From: Veronia nyctiphanis
GTDB lineage: Bacteria > Pseudomonadota > Gammaproteobacteria > Enterobacterales > Vibrionaceae
DNA length: 64,000 nucleotides
Assembly (NCBI RefSeq): GCF_004116385.1
Contig: NZ_PEIB01000006.1
Location: forward strand, 82,052 to 146,051
Reading direction: 5' to 3'
The notes under the pieces were generated by a model. It did not search any database, had not been told where the DNA came from, and worked only from the letters and a program-made list of their open reading frames with translations. Positions 31,821 through 43,918 of this stretch are shown in pieces. A program made the position numbers and the translations under genes. Position 1 is the stretch's first letter, and every line of letters starts with the position of its first letter.

Positions 31821-33791
31821 TTGAGTGACATGGCAAAAAACTTGATTTTGTGGTTGGTAATCGCCGTCGTACTGATGTCTGTTTTTCAGAACTTTGGTCC
31901 GAACGACGGTTCAAGCCGTCAAGTCGACTATACAACGTTCGTCCAAGAAGTCGGAGACGGTAGAATACAGGAAGTACAGTTCAACGATCGTGAGCTGAAG
32001 GTAACGCGCCGTGAAGGCACGAGCTACGTAACTTACATGCCTGTTTATCAAGATCCGAAACTTCTTGATGATTTGATCAACAAGAAAGTTCGCGTAAGAG
32101 GTACGCCTCCTGAAGAACCGAGCATTCTCGCATCCATCTTTATCTCTTGGTTCCCGATGTTACTTCTCATCGGTGTCTGGATCTTCTTCATGCGTCAAAT
32201 GCAGGGCGGTGGTGGCAAGGGCGCGATGTCCTTTGGTAAGTCTAAAGCCCGCATGATGAGCGAGGAGCAGATTAAAACGACGTTTAACGACGTTGCTGGT
32301 GTTGAAGAAGCCAAAGAAGATGTCAAAGAGCTGGTTGATTACCTTCGTGACCCGAGCCGATTCCAGAAACTTGGTGGAAAAATCCCAACAGGCGTGTTGA
32401 TGGTTGGTCCTCCTGGTACGGGTAAAACTTTGCTTGCAAAAGCGATTGCAGGTGAAGCTAAAGTGCCGTTTTTTACCATCTCAGGTTCTGATTTTGTTGA
32501 AATGTTCGTTGGTGTTGGTGCATCACGTGTGCGTGACATGTTCGAGCAAGCCAAGAAAGCTTCACCATGTATCATTTTCATCGATGAAATTGATGCAGTG
32601 GGTCGTCAGCGTGGCGCAGGTCTAGGTGGCGGTCACGATGAACGTGAGCAGACTCTCAACCAGATGCTGGTTGAGATGGATGGTTTTGAAGGCAACGAAG
32701 GCATTATAGTTATCGCTGCAACTAACCGCCCTGACGTGCTTGACCCTGCACTCCTTCGCCCGGGTCGTTTTGACCGTCAGGTCGTTGTTGGATTACCGGA
32801 TGTCCGTGGTCGTGAGCAAATCATTAAGGTCCACATGCGTAAAGTTCCATTGGCTGGCGATGTTGAAGCATCCTTGATTGCCCGTGGTACGCCAGGTTTC
32901 TCTGGCGCAGACTTGGCTAACCTTGTTAACGAGGCTGCTCTGTTTGCTGCTCGTGGCAACAAGCGTGTGGTATCAATGGTCGAGTTTGAACTGGCTAAAG
33001 ACAAAATCATGATGGGCGCAGAGCGCAAATCGATGGTGATGTCTCAAGAAACTAAAGAGTCAACGGCTTATCACGAAGCAGGTCACGCAATTGTTGGTCG
33101 TTTGGTACCAGAGCATGACCCAGTGTACAAGGTCTCGATTATTCCTCGTGGTCGTGCGCTTGGTGTAACGATGTACCTGCCAGAGCAAGACAGAGTCAGT
33201 ATGTCTCGCCAGCACTTGGAGTCTATGATTTCAAGCCTTTATGGAGGCCGACTTGCTGAAGAGTTGATTTACGGTGCTGATAAAGTGTCGACAGGTGCGT
33301 CTAACGACATCGAGAGAGCGACAGATATTGCCCGTAAAATGGTGACTCAATGGGGCTTCTCTCAAAAACTCGGTCCTCTGCTTTACGCAGAAGATGAAGG
33401 TGAGGTGTTCCTTGGCCGTTCAGTAACTCAGACGAAACATGTGTCTGACGATACAGCGAAGCTGATCGATACTGAAATTCGTGAAATCATTGACCGTAAC
33501 TATTTGCGTGCGAAACAGATCCTTGAAGATAACAAGGATATTATGCATACGATGAAAGACGCACTAATGAAGTACGAGACCATCGACGCTAAGCAAATCG
33601 ACGACTTAATGGCACGCCGTGACGTTCGTGAGCCAGCAGGTTGGGAGAATGATTCAGACAGTTCTGATGACGCTCCAAAGTCACCTGAAGCGAAGTCCAC
33701 GTCTGATTCGGATGCCAAAGCCTCAGACGAAAGCGGTACGGAAAATGGGAACAACAAACCCATTGACCCGGAAAATAAATCTGAAGCTTAA
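31821..33791 (+). CDS. ftsH: FtsH membrane AAA+ zinc protease
   Basis: 656 residues from TTG at 31821, which has GGGG at a good distance; ATG at 31830 is the alternative start. Two membrane segments ([16 protein letters not shown] and [22 protein letters not shown]) flank a periplasmic domain. The AAA+ domain has Walker A GPPGTGKT at 196-203 and Walker B DEID at 255-258. The zinc site is HEAGH at 418-422. It degrades LpxC, sigma-32, SecY and damaged membrane proteins. The C-terminal tail is acidic and low-complexity. A terminator follows and precedes folP. Confidence 0.97.
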   Translation: MSDMAKNLILWLVIAVVLMSVFQNFGPNDGSSRQVDYTTFVQEVGDGRIQEVQFNDRELKVTRREGTSYVTYMPVYQDPKLLDDLINKKVRVRGTPPEEPSILASIFISWFPMLLLIGVWIFFMRQMQGGGGKGAMSFGKSKARMMSEEQIKTTFNDVAGVEEAKEDVKELVDYLRDPSRFQKLGGKIPTGVLMVGPPGTGKTLLAKAIAGEAKVPFFTISGSDFVEMFVGVGASRVRDMFEQAKKASPCIIFIDEIDAVGRQRGAGLGGGHDEREQTLNQMLVEMDGFEGNEGIIVIAATNRPDVLDPALLRPGRFDRQVVVGLPDVRGREQIIKVHMRKVPLAGDVEASLIARGTPGFSGADLANLVNEAALFAARGNKRVVSMVEFELAKDKIMMGAERKSMVMSQETKESTAYHEAGHAIVGRLVPEHDPVYKVSIIPRGRALGVTMYLPEQDRVSMSRQHLESMISSLYGGRLAEELIYGADKVSTGASNDIERATDIARKMVTQWGFSQKLGPLLYAEDEGEVFLGRSVTQTKHVSDDTAKLIDTEIREIIDRNYLRAKQILEDNKDIMHTMKDALMKYETIDAKQIDDLMARRDVREPAGWENDSDSSDDAPKSPEAKSTSDSDAKASDESGTENGNNKPIDPENKSEA

Positions 33792-33807
33792 AAGAACAAT
33801 AGTTTAC

Positions 33808-33837
33808 AAAACCCCGGGGATTTCCTCGGGGTTTTTT
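33808..33837 (+). terminator. Terminator after ftsH
   Basis: AACCCCG, a GC-rich bulged loop, CGGGGTT and six Ts. Confidence 0.88.
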
Positions 33838-33865
33838 ATTTCTAATGAGGGATTGCATAAAGACA

Positions 33866-34699
33866 ATGCTGCTGAAAAGTAAAAATAAATCGCTGGACCT
33901 AAGCACACCTCAAATCATGGGGATTTTAAATGTCACCCCAGATTCTTTTTCCGATGGTGGGCTACACAACACGTTAGATCACGCACTGTTTCATGCGGAA
34001 AGAATGCTATCTTCTGGTGCCTCCATTTTGGATGTTGGCGGGGAGTCGACCCGACCAGGCGCACCTGATGTCGCGCTTAATGAAGAGTTAGAGCGTGTTG
34101 TCCCGGTTGTGGAAGCCATCCGATCCCGCTTCGATTGCTGGATTTCTATTGACACCAGTAAAGCAGTTGTCATGCGAGAGGCTATTCAAGCTGGTGGCGA
34201 TTTGATAAATGATGTTAGGGCGTTGCGAGAGCCCGGGGCTTTGGGTACTGCGGCTGAGGCAGACGTGCCAGTGTGTCTGATGCACATGCAAGGGCAACCA
34301 AGAACGATGCAAACTAATCCTACTTACTCTGATTTGACTGGAGATATTGTCACCTTCTTTGAAGAGCGTATTGCCGCGTGTGAAGAGGTAGGCATTTGCC
34401 GAAAAAACATTATTCTCGATCCTGGATTTGGATTTGGCAAAACATTGACACACAATTATCAGCTACTTGATAAGCTGGAAGTATTCCATCGATTAGGTCT
34501 ACCTGTGCTTGCGGGGATGAGCCGTAAATCGATGATTTATAAATTGCTTGCAAAAACACCACAGGAAGTGCTGGCAGGAAGCTTAGCCTGTGCAACGATA
34601 GCAGCCCTCAAGGGGGCGCAAATTATTCGGGTACATGATGTGGAAGAAACCTGGGATGTGATTCATGTTGTACAACAGATAAAAAACACAACGCAGTAA
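33866..34699 (+). CDS. folP: FolP dihydropteroate synthase
   Basis: 277 residues from the ATG at 33866, which aligns with the E. coli start ([13 protein letters not shown] against MKLFAQGTSLDLS); an ATG at 33845 is also in frame and the choice is not certain. A TIM-barrel enzyme with [42 protein letters not shown] and [11 protein letters not shown]. It joins p-aminobenzoate to the pterin in folate synthesis and is the sulfonamide target. It is 13 bases ahead of glmM. Confidence 0.94.
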   Translation: MLLKSKNKSLDLSTPQIMGILNVTPDSFSDGGLHNTLDHALFHAERMLSSGASILDVGGESTRPGAPDVALNEELERVVPVVEAIRSRFDCWISIDTSKAVVMREAIQAGGDLINDVRALREPGALGTAAEADVPVCLMHMQGQPRTMQTNPTYSDLTGDIVTFFEERIAACEEVGICRKNIILDPGFGFGKTLTHNYQLLDKLEVFHRLGLPVLAGMSRKSMIYKLLAKTPQEVLAGSLACATIAALKGAQIIRVHDVEETWDVIHVVQQIKNTTQ

Positions 34700-34712
34700 G
34701 TTGGAGAATACA

Positions 34713-36048
34713 ATGACAGAACGCAAATACTTCGGTACCGACGGTGTCCGAGGTAAAGTAGGCCAATTCCCAATCACACCTGACTTTATCATGAAGCTTG
34801 GCTGGGCCGCTGGCCGTGTACTGAGTAAGCAGGGCACGAAGAAGGTCCTGATCGGAAAAGACACTCGCATCTCTGGCTACATGCTCGAATCTGCGCTCGA
34901 AGCCGGATTATCAGCTGCGGGACTGCAGCTGCTTTTACCGGCCCAATGCCGACGCCCGCCGTGGCTTACTTGACACAAACTTTTCGTGCAGAAGCCGGCA
35001 TTGTTATTTCGGCATCTCACAATCCTTACTATGACAATGGTATCAAGTTCTTCTCATGCGAAGGTACAAAATTACCGGATGACCTCGAGTTGGCAATTGA
35101 AGCAGAGCTGGAGAAACCGCTGACATGCGTCGAGTCAGCGCAATTGGGTAAAGCAACACGCATTGATGATGCGGCTGGCCGTTATATCGAATTTTGTAAA
35201 AGTACGTTCCCCTCAGAGATGAGCCTATCTGGTTTAAAGATTGTCATAGACTGCGCTCATGGTGCGACGTATCACATAGCACCATCGGTATTTTCTGAGC
35301 TTGGTGCTGATGTTGTTGCTATGGCCGTGAGCCAAATGGAACAAATATAAATGCTGAAGTCGGTGCAACCGACGTAAGGGCATTGCAGTCTCGCGTAGTA
35401 GAGGAGAAAGCTGACTTAGGTATCGCCTTTGATGGAGATGGCGATCGGGTGATCATGGTTGACGGTGAGGGTAACAAAGTTGACGGTGACCAGATTGCTT
35501 ATATCATCGCGCGTGAAGCCCTGCGTCGAGGTGAGTTGAAAGGCGGTGTTGTTGGCACGCTGATGACAAACATGGGGATGGAAGTTGCACTCAAAAATCT
35601 GGGTATTCCATTTTCGCGTGCGAAAGTAGGCGATCGCTATGTTATGGAGCAATTGACAGAAAAAGGTTGGTCCATTGGTGCGGAGAACTCAGGACACGTG
35701 ATCCTGTTGGACAAAGTCACTACAGGAGATGCGATTGTCGCTGCACTTCAGGTGCTATCGAGCGTTGTCGGAACGGGGATGAGCCTAGAGGCGCTATGGG
35801 AAGGCATGAGCATGTTCCCTCAAGTATTAGAAAACGTGCGTTTTTCTGGTGAATCCGACCCGCTACAGCACCCCTCTGTATTAGCTGCCAAAACTAGGGT
35901 AGAAGAGCAACTCGGTGATAACGGTCGCGTGTTATTACGCAAGTCAGGTACTGAGCCTCTAATTCGGGTTATGGTAGAAGGCGAAGATGCAAAAAAAGTA
36001 CAGGCATTTGCGCTAGAAATTGCAGATGCAGTAAAAGTCAGCTGCTGA
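34713..36048 (+). CDS. glmM: GlmM phosphoglucosamine mutase (two apparent frameshifts)
   Basis: Starts at ATG 34713 after GGAG. Breaks near 34928 (GCAGCTGC for GCAGGCTGC) and near 35324 (ATGGCC for ATGGGCC) divide it into three frames. One added base at each gives 445 residues, exactly the E. coli length. The active-site serine loop [12 protein letters not shown] and metal site [11 protein letters not shown] are intact. It interconverts glucosamine 6- and 1-phosphate for cell-wall synthesis and is essential, so errors in the sequence are more likely than mutation. It precedes secG as in E. coli. Confidence 0.9.
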
Positions 36049-36250
36049 TACAGGGCGAAAAAAGGCAGAGCAAGTGTGCATTTTGATTACAAGATGTGCA
36101 AACGAACGGAAAAGGCATGTTTTTTTGTATTTTTCTCTTGTCTACCCTGCCTCCTTTCGCTAGTATTCCTCCCGCTCCCAACGATTGGGGGATGCGCTGG
36201 TGAGGACTTAGAGCTTAGCTGGCTCAACAATTTGGAACATAGGTGGAAAC

Positions 36251-36592
36251 ATGTACGAAATTCTACTTGTGATTTATCTGTTGGCCGCAATTGGCGTTAT
36301 TGGCCTAGTTCTGGTTCAACAAGGTAAAGGCGCAGATATGGGAGCCTCATTTGGGGCTGGGGCATCAAACACAGTGTTTGGCTCTGGCGGCTCTGGAAAC
36401 TTTTTGACCCGAATGACAGCAGTTTTTGCAACAATATTTTTCATTCTTAGTTTGGTCTTGGGTAACCTTTCAACCCATAACACAAAAGCTGGGAGCGAGT
36501 GGGAAGACCTAAGTCAGCCTGCTTCGGTTGAGAAAGTGGATACTGCTACGGATGTTCCTGCTACTAACAATAGCGACATCCCGACAAACTAA
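36251..36592 (+). CDS. secG: SecG preprotein translocase subunit
   Basis: 113 residues. Two membrane segments ([21 protein letters not shown] and [17 protein letters not shown]) around the conserved loop [30 protein letters not shown]. It supports SecYE during protein export. A GTG- and T-rich leader of 200 bases separates it from glmM. The C-terminal tail is a variable low-complexity region. The tRNA-Leu gene starts seven bases later, the same order as in E. coli. Confidence 0.96.
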   Translation: MYEILLVIYLLAAIGVIGLVLVQQGKGADMGASFGAGASNTVFGSGGSGNFLTRMTAVFATIFFILSLVLGNLSTHNTKAGSEWEDLSQPASVEKVDTATDVPATNNSDIPTN

Positions 36593-36599
36593 AGTATTT

Positions 36600-36686
36600 G
36601 CCGAGGTGGTGGAATTGGTAGACACGCTATCTTGAGGGGGTAGTGCCTATCTAGGCGTGCGGGTTCAAGTCCCGCTCTCGGCACCA
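36600..36686 (+). tRNA. leuU: tRNA-Leu (anticodon GAG)
   Basis: 87 bases from GCCGAGG to the encoded CCA. D-arm GGAATTGGTAGACAC, anticodon loop with GAG, long variable arm, T-loop GGTTCAAGTCC. It closely matches E. coli leuU, which also lies between secG and metY. Confidence 0.95.
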
Positions 36687-36761
36687 AAATTTTGCCTTAA
36701 ATTGGCAACACCTTTTCTTGCAAATGCAAGCACGCTGGCGATATAATACTCGCCGCTCGGA

Positions 36762-36838
<77 letters not shown>

Positions 36839-36917
36839 CTTTTCTGTAAATGTTAATTGAGACCGATGACATTTACGGGTCACACAAGCAAGTGTGGCAT
36901 CAGGGTCCAGTTACATT

Positions 36918-36941
36918 AAACCCCGAATTTCGGGGTTTTTT
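36918..36941 (+). terminator. Terminator after the two tRNAs
   Basis: AAACCCCG, AATT, CGGGGTTTTTT. It separates the tRNAs from rimP; in E. coli leaky terminators here give partial read-through into nusA. Confidence 0.85.
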
Positions 36942-36971
36942 GTTATCTGAAGCTGACCATTCGGATGGATA

Positions 36972-36996
36972 ACTGGGCTTTTAGGCCCTTTTTTTA
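36972..36996 (+). terminator. Second hairpin and T run just before rimP
   Basis: GGGC, TTTTAG, GCCC followed by seven Ts, ending 16 bases before the rimP ATG. A second attenuator-like site in the leader. Confidence 0.6.
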
Positions 36997-37011
36997 TTTC
37001 TGGGGTTTGTA

Positions 37012-37467
37012 ATGACAGGACTAGAAAAACAGCTGACCGAGTTGCTTGAAGCGCCGGTAAGTGCGTTGGACTATGAACTTGTTGGGCTTGAGTTTGTCCG
37101 TGCAGGACAGCACTCAACCCTTAGGATCTTTATTGATCACCCAAACGGTATAACGGTTGAAGACTGTGCCGAAGTAAGTCGTCAAGTGAGTGCAGTGATG
37201 GATGTAGAAGATCCGGTCACAGTAGCATACAATCTTGAAGTTTCTTCGCCAGGCTTGGAACGGCCACTCTTCAAAGCTGAACATTATCAGCAATTTATTG
37301 GCCAAGAAGTCAACATTGTACTAAAAATGGCAATGCAGAATCGCCGTAAATGGAAAGGTGAGATTCTTTCTGTTGATGGTGAAACCGTCAGTGTCAATGT
37401 TGATGGCAACGAAGAGACGTTCGTCCTTAGCAATATCGCCAAGGCCAACTTGGTTCCTTCATTTTAA
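37012..37467 (+). CDS. rimP: RimP ribosome maturation factor
   Basis: 151 residues (E. coli about 150). Family blocks are [45 protein letters not shown] and [15 protein letters not shown]. It helps assemble the 30S subunit. First protein gene of the rimP-nusA-infB-rbfA-truB-rpsO-pnp series, with nusA 21 bases on. Confidence 0.96.
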   Translation: MTGLEKQLTELLEAPVSALDYELVGLEFVRAGQHSTLRIFIDHPNGITVEDCAEVSRQVSAVMDVEDPVTVAYNLEVSSPGLERPLFKAEHYQQFIGQEVNIVLKMAMQNRRKWKGEILSVDGETVSVNVDGNEETFVLSNIAKANLVPSF

Positions 37468-37488
37468 GGCTAAATGAGGCATTAGTTC

Positions 37489-38976
37489 ATGAACAAAGAA
37501 ATCTTGGCTGTCGTAGAAGCGGTATCCAATGAAAAAGCTGTTCCCCGTGAGCGCATTTTTGAAGCGCTCGAAACGGCGCTTGCGACAGCAACAAAGAAAA
37601 AGTACGAGGCAGACATCGACGTACGTGTTGCTATCGATCGCAAAACCGGTGAGTTTGATACTTTCCGTCGCTGGGAAATCGTAGAAGAAGTAGCCTTACC
37701 GACCCGAGAAATTACGCTCGAAGCGGCGCAGTTTGAAGATGAAACCTTAGAACTGGGTCAGCATGTAGAAGACGATATTGAGTCGGTAACTTTTGACCGT
37801 ATTACGACCCAGACAGCCAAGCAAGTCATTGTACAGAAAGTACGAGAAGCGGAGCGTGCCCAGGTCGTTGAGCAGTTCATGGATAACGAAGGTGAGTTAA
37901 TCACTGGTGTGGTTAAAAAAGTTAACCGCGATGTCGTTATTATTGATCTGGGTAATAATGCTGAAGCGGCAATTCAGCGTGACGATCAGCTTCCTCGCGA
38001 AAACTTCCGCCCGGGTGACCGAGTGCGTGGTTTGCTATATGCTGTTCGCCCTGAAGCGCGTGGGTTCCAGTTGTTCATGACCCGCTCGAAGCCTGAAATG
38101 TTGATTGAATTATTCCGCATTGAAGTGCCAGAGATTGGCGAAGAAATGATTGAGATCATGGGTGCTGCCCGTGACCCCGGTTCTCGCGCAAAAATTGCAG
38201 TGAAAACCAATGACAAACGTATCGACCCTGTTGGTGCATGTGTAGGTATGCGTGGTGCCCGTGTTCAGGCTGTTTCAGGCGAGCTTGGTGGCGAGCGTAT
38301 TGATATCGTGTTGTGGGATGACAATCCTGCTCAATTCGTAATCAATGCCATGGCACCTGCAGATGTTGCGTCTATCATCGTTGATGAAGACAGCCACACC
38401 ATGGATATCGCTGTTGAAGCTGATAACCTGGCGCAGGCAATCGGTCGAAGCGGTCAAAACGTCCGTTTGGCTTCTCAACTAACGGGTTGGGAACTGAATG
38501 TGATGACAGTAGAAGATCTCCAGAAGAAGCACGAAGCAGAGGCAAATCAATCAATTGATTTGTTCGTTAAGCATCTGGATATCGAAGAAGATTTTGCAGA
38601 ACTGCTGGTTAAAGAAGGTTTCGCCGCTTTGGAAGAAGTTGCGTATGTACCGACAAACGAGCTGCTCGAAATCGATGGCCTTGATGAAGACACAGTTGAA
38701 GAACTGCGTAACCGTGCCAAAGAAGCTCTGACCACAATCGCGCTGGCGAAAGAAGAGATTCTTGATGGTGCAGAGCCTGCTGAAGACCTATTGGGTCTGG
38801 AAGGACTGGAGCGCGAAATGGCGTTCCGTCTTGCAGCGAAAGGCATCAGCACACTGGAAGATCTGGCCGACCAAGGCACAGACGATCTTCTGGACATTGA
38901 GGGATTAAATGAAGTTAAAGCGGGTGAGCTTATCATGGCCGCGCGCAATATTTGCTGGTTCAGCGACGAAGCGTAA
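37489..38976 (+). CDS. nusA: NusA transcription elongation/termination factor
   Basis: 495 residues, as in E. coli. An N-terminal polymerase-binding domain (1-125) is followed by S1 ([18 protein letters not shown] for TGVVKK), KH1 and KH2 ([19 protein letters not shown] and [18 protein letters not shown]). Two acidic repeats (about 365-495) carry the helix-hairpin-helix units [23 protein letters not shown]. It controls pausing, termination and antitermination. It is in the conserved operon before infB. Confidence 0.97.
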   Translation: MNKEILAVVEAVSNEKAVPRERIFEALETALATATKKKYEADIDVRVAIDRKTGEFDTFRRWEIVEEVALPTREITLEAAQFEDETLELGQHVEDDIESVTFDRITTQTAKQVIVQKVREAERAQVVEQFMDNEGELITGVVKKVNRDVVIIDLGNNAEAAIQRDDQLPRENFRPGDRVRGLLYAVRPEARGFQLFMTRSKPEMLIELFRIEVPEIGEEMIEIMGAARDPGSRAKIAVKTNDKRIDPVGACVGMRGARVQAVSGELGGERIDIVLWDDNPAQFVINAMAPADVASIIVDEDSHTMDIAVEADNLAQAIGRSGQNVRLASQLTGWELNVMTVEDLQKKHEAEANQSIDLFVKHLDIEEDFAELLVKEGFAALEEVAYVPTNELLEIDGLDEDTVEELRNRAKEALTTIALAKEEILDGAEPAEDLLGLEGLEREMAFRLAAKGISTLEDLADQGTDDLLDIEGLNEVKAGELIMAARNICWFSDEA

Positions 38977-38996
38977 CGCAGCAAAGGAGGAGCATA

Positions 38997-41680
38997 ATGT
39001 CAGAGGTTACAGTTAAAGCACTGGCGAGTGAGATTGATACGTCAGTTGACCGCTTGCTGAAACAGTTCGAAGATGCCGGTATCACAAAAGCCGCAGATGA
39101 CAACGTAAGCCAGGATGAGAAACAAACCTTGCTGTCTCACCTCAAGCGAGAGCACGGTGACGATGGCAGCGCTCCAACTCGTCTGACGTTACAACGCAAG
39201 AAGCGCAGTACTCTCAGCGTGTCAGGCGCTGGGGGTAAGAGTAAAGATGTTCAGGTAGAAGTGCGTAAAAAACGCACCTATGTAAAACGTAGTGACCTGG
39301 AAGAACAAAAAGTAGCAGAAGAAACTGCCCAGCGTGAGGCAGAAGAAGCTGCTCAGCGTGAAGCAGAAGAAATCGCAAAGCGTGAAGCGGAAGAAAAAGC
39401 GAAGCGCGAAGCAGAAGAGAAAGCCAAACGTGACGCCGAAGAGAAAGCGAAACGTGAAGCAGAAGAAAAAGCTCGTATTGAAGCAGAGAAAGCGCATCAG
39501 GCTGATGAATCCGATGAGGAAAAAGCCGAGCGTGAGGCTACTCAAGCTCAAGCGAAGAAAGAAGCTGATGAACTCAAGCGTCGCCAGGAAGAGGAAGCCA
39601 AGCGTAAAGCTGAAGAAGAAAGTCAGCGCCAGCTAGAAGAGGCACGCAAAATGGCAGAATTGAACCAAGAACGCTGGAGTGAGCAAGACTCCAAACTGAA
39701 AACAATGGAATCTGCGGATCACCATACTGTGACGTCACAGTATGCACGCGAAGCGGAAGATGAAGCCGATCGCAGCCAAGAAGCAGCGCCTCGTCGTCGT
39801 AAAAAGAAAAAAGCGGCAGGACAAGATTCAGATAACGGTAACAACCGTAATCGTCGCGGCAAAAAAGGCCGTATGGCTAAGCCTACGTCTATGCAGCATG
39901 GTTTCCAGAAGCCTGCACAGAAAGTGAATCGTGATGTAGAAATTGGCGAAACCGTCACTGTTGCTGAGCTGGCTAACAAAATGGCCGTGAAAGCCACTGA
40001 AGTCATCAAAGCAATGATGAAGATGGGTGCAATGGCGACCATTAACCAAGTGATTGATCAGGAAACTGCTCAACTGGTTGCGGAAGAAATGGGCCATAAA
40101 GTTGTTCTCCGTAAAGAGAATGAACTGGAAGAGGCAGTACTGTCAGATCGTGATGACAGCGCATCGAAAGAACCTCGTGCACCTGTTGTTACTATCATGG
40201 GTCACGTTGACCATGGTAAAACGTCTCTGCTTGACTATATCCGTAAAGCACACGTTGCGTCTGGCGAGGCTGGCGGTATTACCCAGCACATCGGTGCATA
40301 CCACGTAGAAACTGACAACGGTATGATCACCTTCCTCGATACTCCTGGACACGCCGCATTTACCTCAATGCGTGCACGTGGTGCGAAAGCGACCGATATC
40401 GTTATTCTGGTTGTTGCTGCGGACGATGGCGTTATGCCACAGACTATCGAAGCGATTCAGCACGCGAAAGCAGCTGACGTACCTTTGATTGTTGCAGTAA
40501 ACAAGATTGATAAAGAAGCAGCCAACCCAGATCAAGTGAAGAACGAGCTGGCTCAACACAATGTTATTCCTGAAGACTGGGGCGGCGAGAACATGTTTGT
40601 TCACGTTTCAGCGAAGCAAGGTATCAACATTGACGGCCTGCTTGAAGCTATCTTCTTCAGTCAGAAGTTCTGGAACTGGAAGCGGTCCGTGATGCAATGG
40701 GTCACGGTGTTGTTGTTGAATCTCGCCTTGATAAAGGTCGTGGTCCAGTTGCAACGGTACTGGTTCAGGAAGGTACGCTGAGAAAAGGCGACATCGTCCT
40801 TTGTGGTCTTGAGTATGGCCGTGTTCGTGCAATGCGCGATGAGAACGGTAAAGAGGTCGATTCTGCCGGACCTTCGATTCCTGTTGAGATTCTGGGTCTA
40901 TCTGGTGTTCCTTCTGCAGGTGACGAAGCGACAGTTGTTCGTGACGAGCGTAAAGCGCGTGAAGTTGCTCTGTATCGTCAGGGTAAATTCCGTGACGTTA
41001 AACTAGCACGCCAGCAGAAAGCGAAACTGGAAAACATGTTCTCTAACATGGAAGAAGGTGAAGTCTCTGAGCTTAACATCGTACTTAAAGCTGACGTACA
41101 GGGCTCTGTGGAAGCAATCGCAGACTCGCTGGTTAAACTGTCTACTGACGAAGTTAAGGTTAAGATTGTCGGTTCAGGTGTCGGTGGTATCACTGAAACT
41201 GATGCAGTACTGGCTGCAGCATCGAATGCAATCCTGTGCGGCTTTAACGTCCGTGCAGACGCAGCAGCGCGTAAGACTATCGAAACTGAAAGCCTCGACC
41301 TGCGTTACTACTCTGTTATCTATGCCCTGATTGATGAAGTGAAACAAGCGATGAGCGGTATGCTTGCGCCTGAGTTCAAACAAGAGATCATGGGTCTGGC
41401 AGAAGTACGTGAAGTGTTTAAGTCTCCGAAGATTGGCTCAATCGCTGGTTGTATGGTGACGGAAGGCAGCATCAAGCGTAACAACCCTATCCGCGTTCTG
41501 CGTGATAACGTTGTTATCTACGAAGGTGAGCTTGAGTCACTGCGTCGCTTTAAAGACGACGTACAAGAAGTGACGAAAGGTTATGAGTGTGGTATCGGCG
41601 TTAAGAACTATAACGACGTCCGCGTTGGTGACCAGATCGAAGTTTACGAGACTGTTGAAATCAAGCGTACTATCGATTAA
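38997..41680 (+). CDS. infB: Translation initiation factor IF-2 (one apparent frameshift)
   Basis: Starts at ATG 38997 after AAAGGAGG. The N-terminal [20 protein letters not shown] domain is followed by a long charged repeat (codons about 115-225, variants of K-R-E-A-E-E-K-A), then the G domain ([31 protein letters not shown]). The frame breaks near 40652 (ATCTTCTT for ATCCTTCTT). One added C restores [17 protein letters not shown] and a protein of about 894 residues. IF-2 brings initiator tRNA to the 30S and is essential, so the break is probably a sequencing error. Confidence 0.92.
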
Positions 41681-41765
41681 TACCTGACTGTAACAGGTTG
41701 TTTATAAACACCATGAGGGGAAGTGCCAGGCGCTTTCCCTCATTCTTTATTGAAGAGAGAAGGTT

Positions 41766-42152
41766 ATGGCAAAAGAATTCAGCCGTACTCAACGTGTCTC
41801 CCAGCAGATACAAAAAGAAGTTGCGTTAATCCTGCAACGTGAAATCAAAGACCCACGCATTGGTATGGTGACGGTATCAGGCGTTGAAGTCTCTCGCGAT
41901 CTGGCTTATGCCAAAGTATTCGTGACCTTTCTGACCACTGGTGAGCAGACACCTGAAGGTGGTCTCGAAGCATTAAGAGAAGTTGCAGGCTATGTGCGTA
42001 GCTTACTGGGCAAAGCGATTCGTCTGCGTGTTACCCCAGAGATTAACTTCTTTTTTGACCAGTCGCTGACCGAAGGTATGCGTATTTCAAACCTGGTATC
42101 ACAAGCTGTGAAATCAGATGAAGATCGTCGTGTTGATGGAGACGAGGACTGA
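41766..42152 (+). CDS. rbfA: RbfA ribosome-binding factor A
   Basis: 128 residues. A type II KH fold starting [40 protein letters not shown], nearly the E. coli sequence. It matures the 5' end of 16S rRNA and aids cold adaptation. Its stop overlaps the truB start (TGATG). Confidence 0.96.
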   Translation: MAKEFSRTQRVSQQIQKEVALILQREIKDPRIGMVTVSGVEVSRDLAYAKVFVTFLTTGEQTPEGGLEALREVAGYVRSLLGKAIRLRVTPEINFFFDQSLTEGMRISNLVSQAVKSDEDRRVDGDED

Positions 42153-43102
42153 TGGGCCGCCGACCACGCCGCAGAGGACGTCCGGTCGATGGCGTCATCC
42201 TGCTCGACAAACCGACTGGTATTACTTCCAATGACGCCTTGCAGAAAGTGAAGCGTATCTATTTTGCTGAAAAAGCAGGCCATACGGGTGCGTTGGACCC
42301 GTTAGCGACAGGCATGTTACCTATCTGTTTCGGTGAAGCGACCAAGTTTTCGCAGTTCTTGCTGGATTCAGACAAGCGTTATCGTGTGGTAGCGAAGCTC
42401 GGCGAACGCACCAATACGTCTGATTCAGACGGTGAAGTCGTCGAAACTCGCCCAGTTGCAGTTGACCGCGGTCAGCTCGAACGTTGTATCGCGAAATTCC
42501 GTGGCGATACCATGCAAGTTCCTTCTATGTTCTCTGCGTTGAAATATCAGGGACGTCCGTTGTATGAATATGCCCGCGAAGGTATTGAAGTACCGCGTGA
42601 AGCACGAAAGATCACCGTCTATGAAATCGAACTGTTAGGTTTCAGCGGCGATGAAATTGAAATGGAAGTACATTGCTCAAAAGGCACTTACATTCGCACT
42701 ATCGTCGATGATCTCGGTGAAATGTTAGGCTGCGGTGCGCATGTGACAGCACTTCGTCGCATTGGAGTATCCGGTTATCCTATCGAGAAGATGGTGACAT
42801 TGGAGCAACTGGAAACTTTGCTAGAGCAAGCACGTGAGCAGGATATTCAACCTCGCGAACTGCTTGACCCTCTGCTACTGCCGCTTGATACAGCTGTTCA
42901 GGACCTTAACGAGGTCAATCTGTTGCCAGTCGTCTCCAACTACGTCATGCATGGTCAGGCGGTGCAAGCACCGAACGTACCAGACGAAGGTTTTGTCCGG
43001 ATGACCGTGGGTGACGAGCGTACGTTTATTGGTGTAGCAGAAATTGATGCAGACGGCATGGTGGCTCCACGTCGTCTGGTGTCTGGTCAGCGTAACGGCT
43101 GA
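42152..43102 (+). CDS. truB: TruB tRNA pseudouridine-55 synthase
   Basis: 316 residues. The catalytic aspartate is D49 in [26 protein letters not shown]-binding blocks are [17 protein letters not shown] and [29 protein letters not shown]. It makes the T-loop pseudouridine in all tRNAs. It is coupled to rbfA by an overlapping start and followed by rpsO. Confidence 0.96.
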   Translation: MGRRPRRRGRPVDGVILLDKPTGITSNDALQKVKRIYFAEKAGHTGALDPLATGMLPICFGEATKFSQFLLDSDKRYRVVAKLGERTNTSDSDGEVVETRPVAVDRGQLERCIAKFRGDTMQVPSMFSALKYQGRPLYEYAREGIEVPREARKITVYEIELLGFSGDEIEMEVHCSKGTYIRTIVDDLGEMLGCGAHVTALRRIGVSGYPIEKMVTLEQLETLLEQAREQDIQPRELLDPLLLPLDTAVQDLNEVNLLPVVSNYVMHGQAVQAPNVPDEGFVRMTVGDERTFIGVAEIDADGMVAPRRLVSGQRNG

Positions 43103-43227
43103 TTGATAGGCGGCGAAATGGGTGTTGTCATCACTAACTAATCCCTGTAGAATTCGTCGCCTCGGGTGCTGGCTGAATCAGAGATTGGCTGGCACAAATA
43201 TAAACCTTTTACATTTAGGAAAAGACA

Positions 43228-43497
43228 ATGTCTCTGAATGCAGAAACTAAAGCAGCAATCGTTGCTGAATACGCGCAAGGCGAAAACGACACCGGTTCAC
43301 CAGAAGTTCAAATCGCTCTGCTGACCGCTTCTATCAACCACCTGCAAGGCCACTTCGCCGAGCACAAAGGTGATCACCACAGCCGTCGCGGTCTGATGCG
43401 TATGGTTTGGCGTCGTCGTAAGCTTCTGGACTACTTGAAGCGTAAAAACGCTGATAGCTACCTGGATCTGCTTAAGCGCCTGGAGCTGCGTCGCTAA
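43228..43497 (+). CDS. rpsO: Ribosomal protein S15 (uS15)
   Basis: 89 residues, exactly the E. coli length. The 16S-binding region [32 protein letters not shown] is conserved. The 125-base leader may fold into the pseudoknot by which S15 represses its own synthesis. A terminator lies just after the gene. Confidence 0.97.
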   Translation: MSLNAETKAAIVAEYAQGENDTGSPEVQIALLTASINHLQGHFAEHKGDHHSRRGLMRMVWRRRKLLDYLKRKNADSYLDLLKRLELRR

Positions 43498-43514
43498 TCT
43501 GTCGCCGCATTCCA

Positions 43515-43539
43515 GAAAGGAGCCTTTATGGCTCCTTTC
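43515..43539 (+). terminator. Terminator after rpsO
   Basis: GAAAGGAGCC, TTTAT, GGCTCCTTTC and a short T-rich tail. It is leaky in E. coli, allowing read-through to pnp. Confidence 0.8.
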
Positions 43540-43738
43540 TTCGTTTATAGGCCGGTCTTTTTCATCATGAATTCGACCGTCGCTACATCTTTCATTCGAC
43601 TACTATTGTGTCTCTCTTTCTATACGAAATCCGACTGATAAATCTGACAAAATCCCGCATGAATACAAAGACTGTTGTTTGATTTATGCGCAACTTTATG
43701 ATTTTGTTCTTCCGCATATCACTTCCCTGTAACCTGTG

Positions 43739-43744
43739 TATAAT
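43739..43744 (+). promoter_or_regulatory. Possible -10 element of a pnp promoter
   Basis: A consensus TATAAT lies 180 bases ahead of pnp and about 50 ahead of the leader hairpin. No good -35 element is seen at the usual distance, so this is weak. The rest of 43540-43791 shows no gene. Confidence 0.3.
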
Positions 43745-43791
43745 ATGTGGCGATTCAGCAGTAAACGCAGTCAACGAAGTCGACCATCAGG

Positions 43792-43845
43792 TCGCGACTA
43801 TTGCTAACACTTTGTATTTACACAGAGTCTTAGCATTAGTCGCGA
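43792..43845 (+). promoter_or_regulatory. Long pnp leader stem-loop (RNase III site type)
   Basis: TCGCGACTATTGCTAA (43792-43807) pairs with TTAGCATTAGTCGCGA (43830-43845), 15 of 16 positions. The stem continues inside with ACTTTGT (43809-43815) and ACAGAGT (43822-43828). A stem of about 24 base pairs in the pnp leader is the signature of RNase III cutting followed by PNPase autoregulation, known in E. coli. Confidence 0.75.
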
Positions 43846-43918
43846 TTGGTGTTTGTGCTGAAAAAAATGATTAATCTGGTATCAGAATGAAAGATGCCAA
43901 CCAAACAAGGATAATCAC

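Noticed and set aside
36714..36760. A third tRNA between leuU and metY
   Set aside because: The stretch has no cloverleaf or CCA end; it is ordinary spacer.
43592..43874. Overlapping ORFs on both strands between rpsO and pnp
   Set aside because: They run through the pnp leader hairpin, have no ribosome binding sites and no family features.
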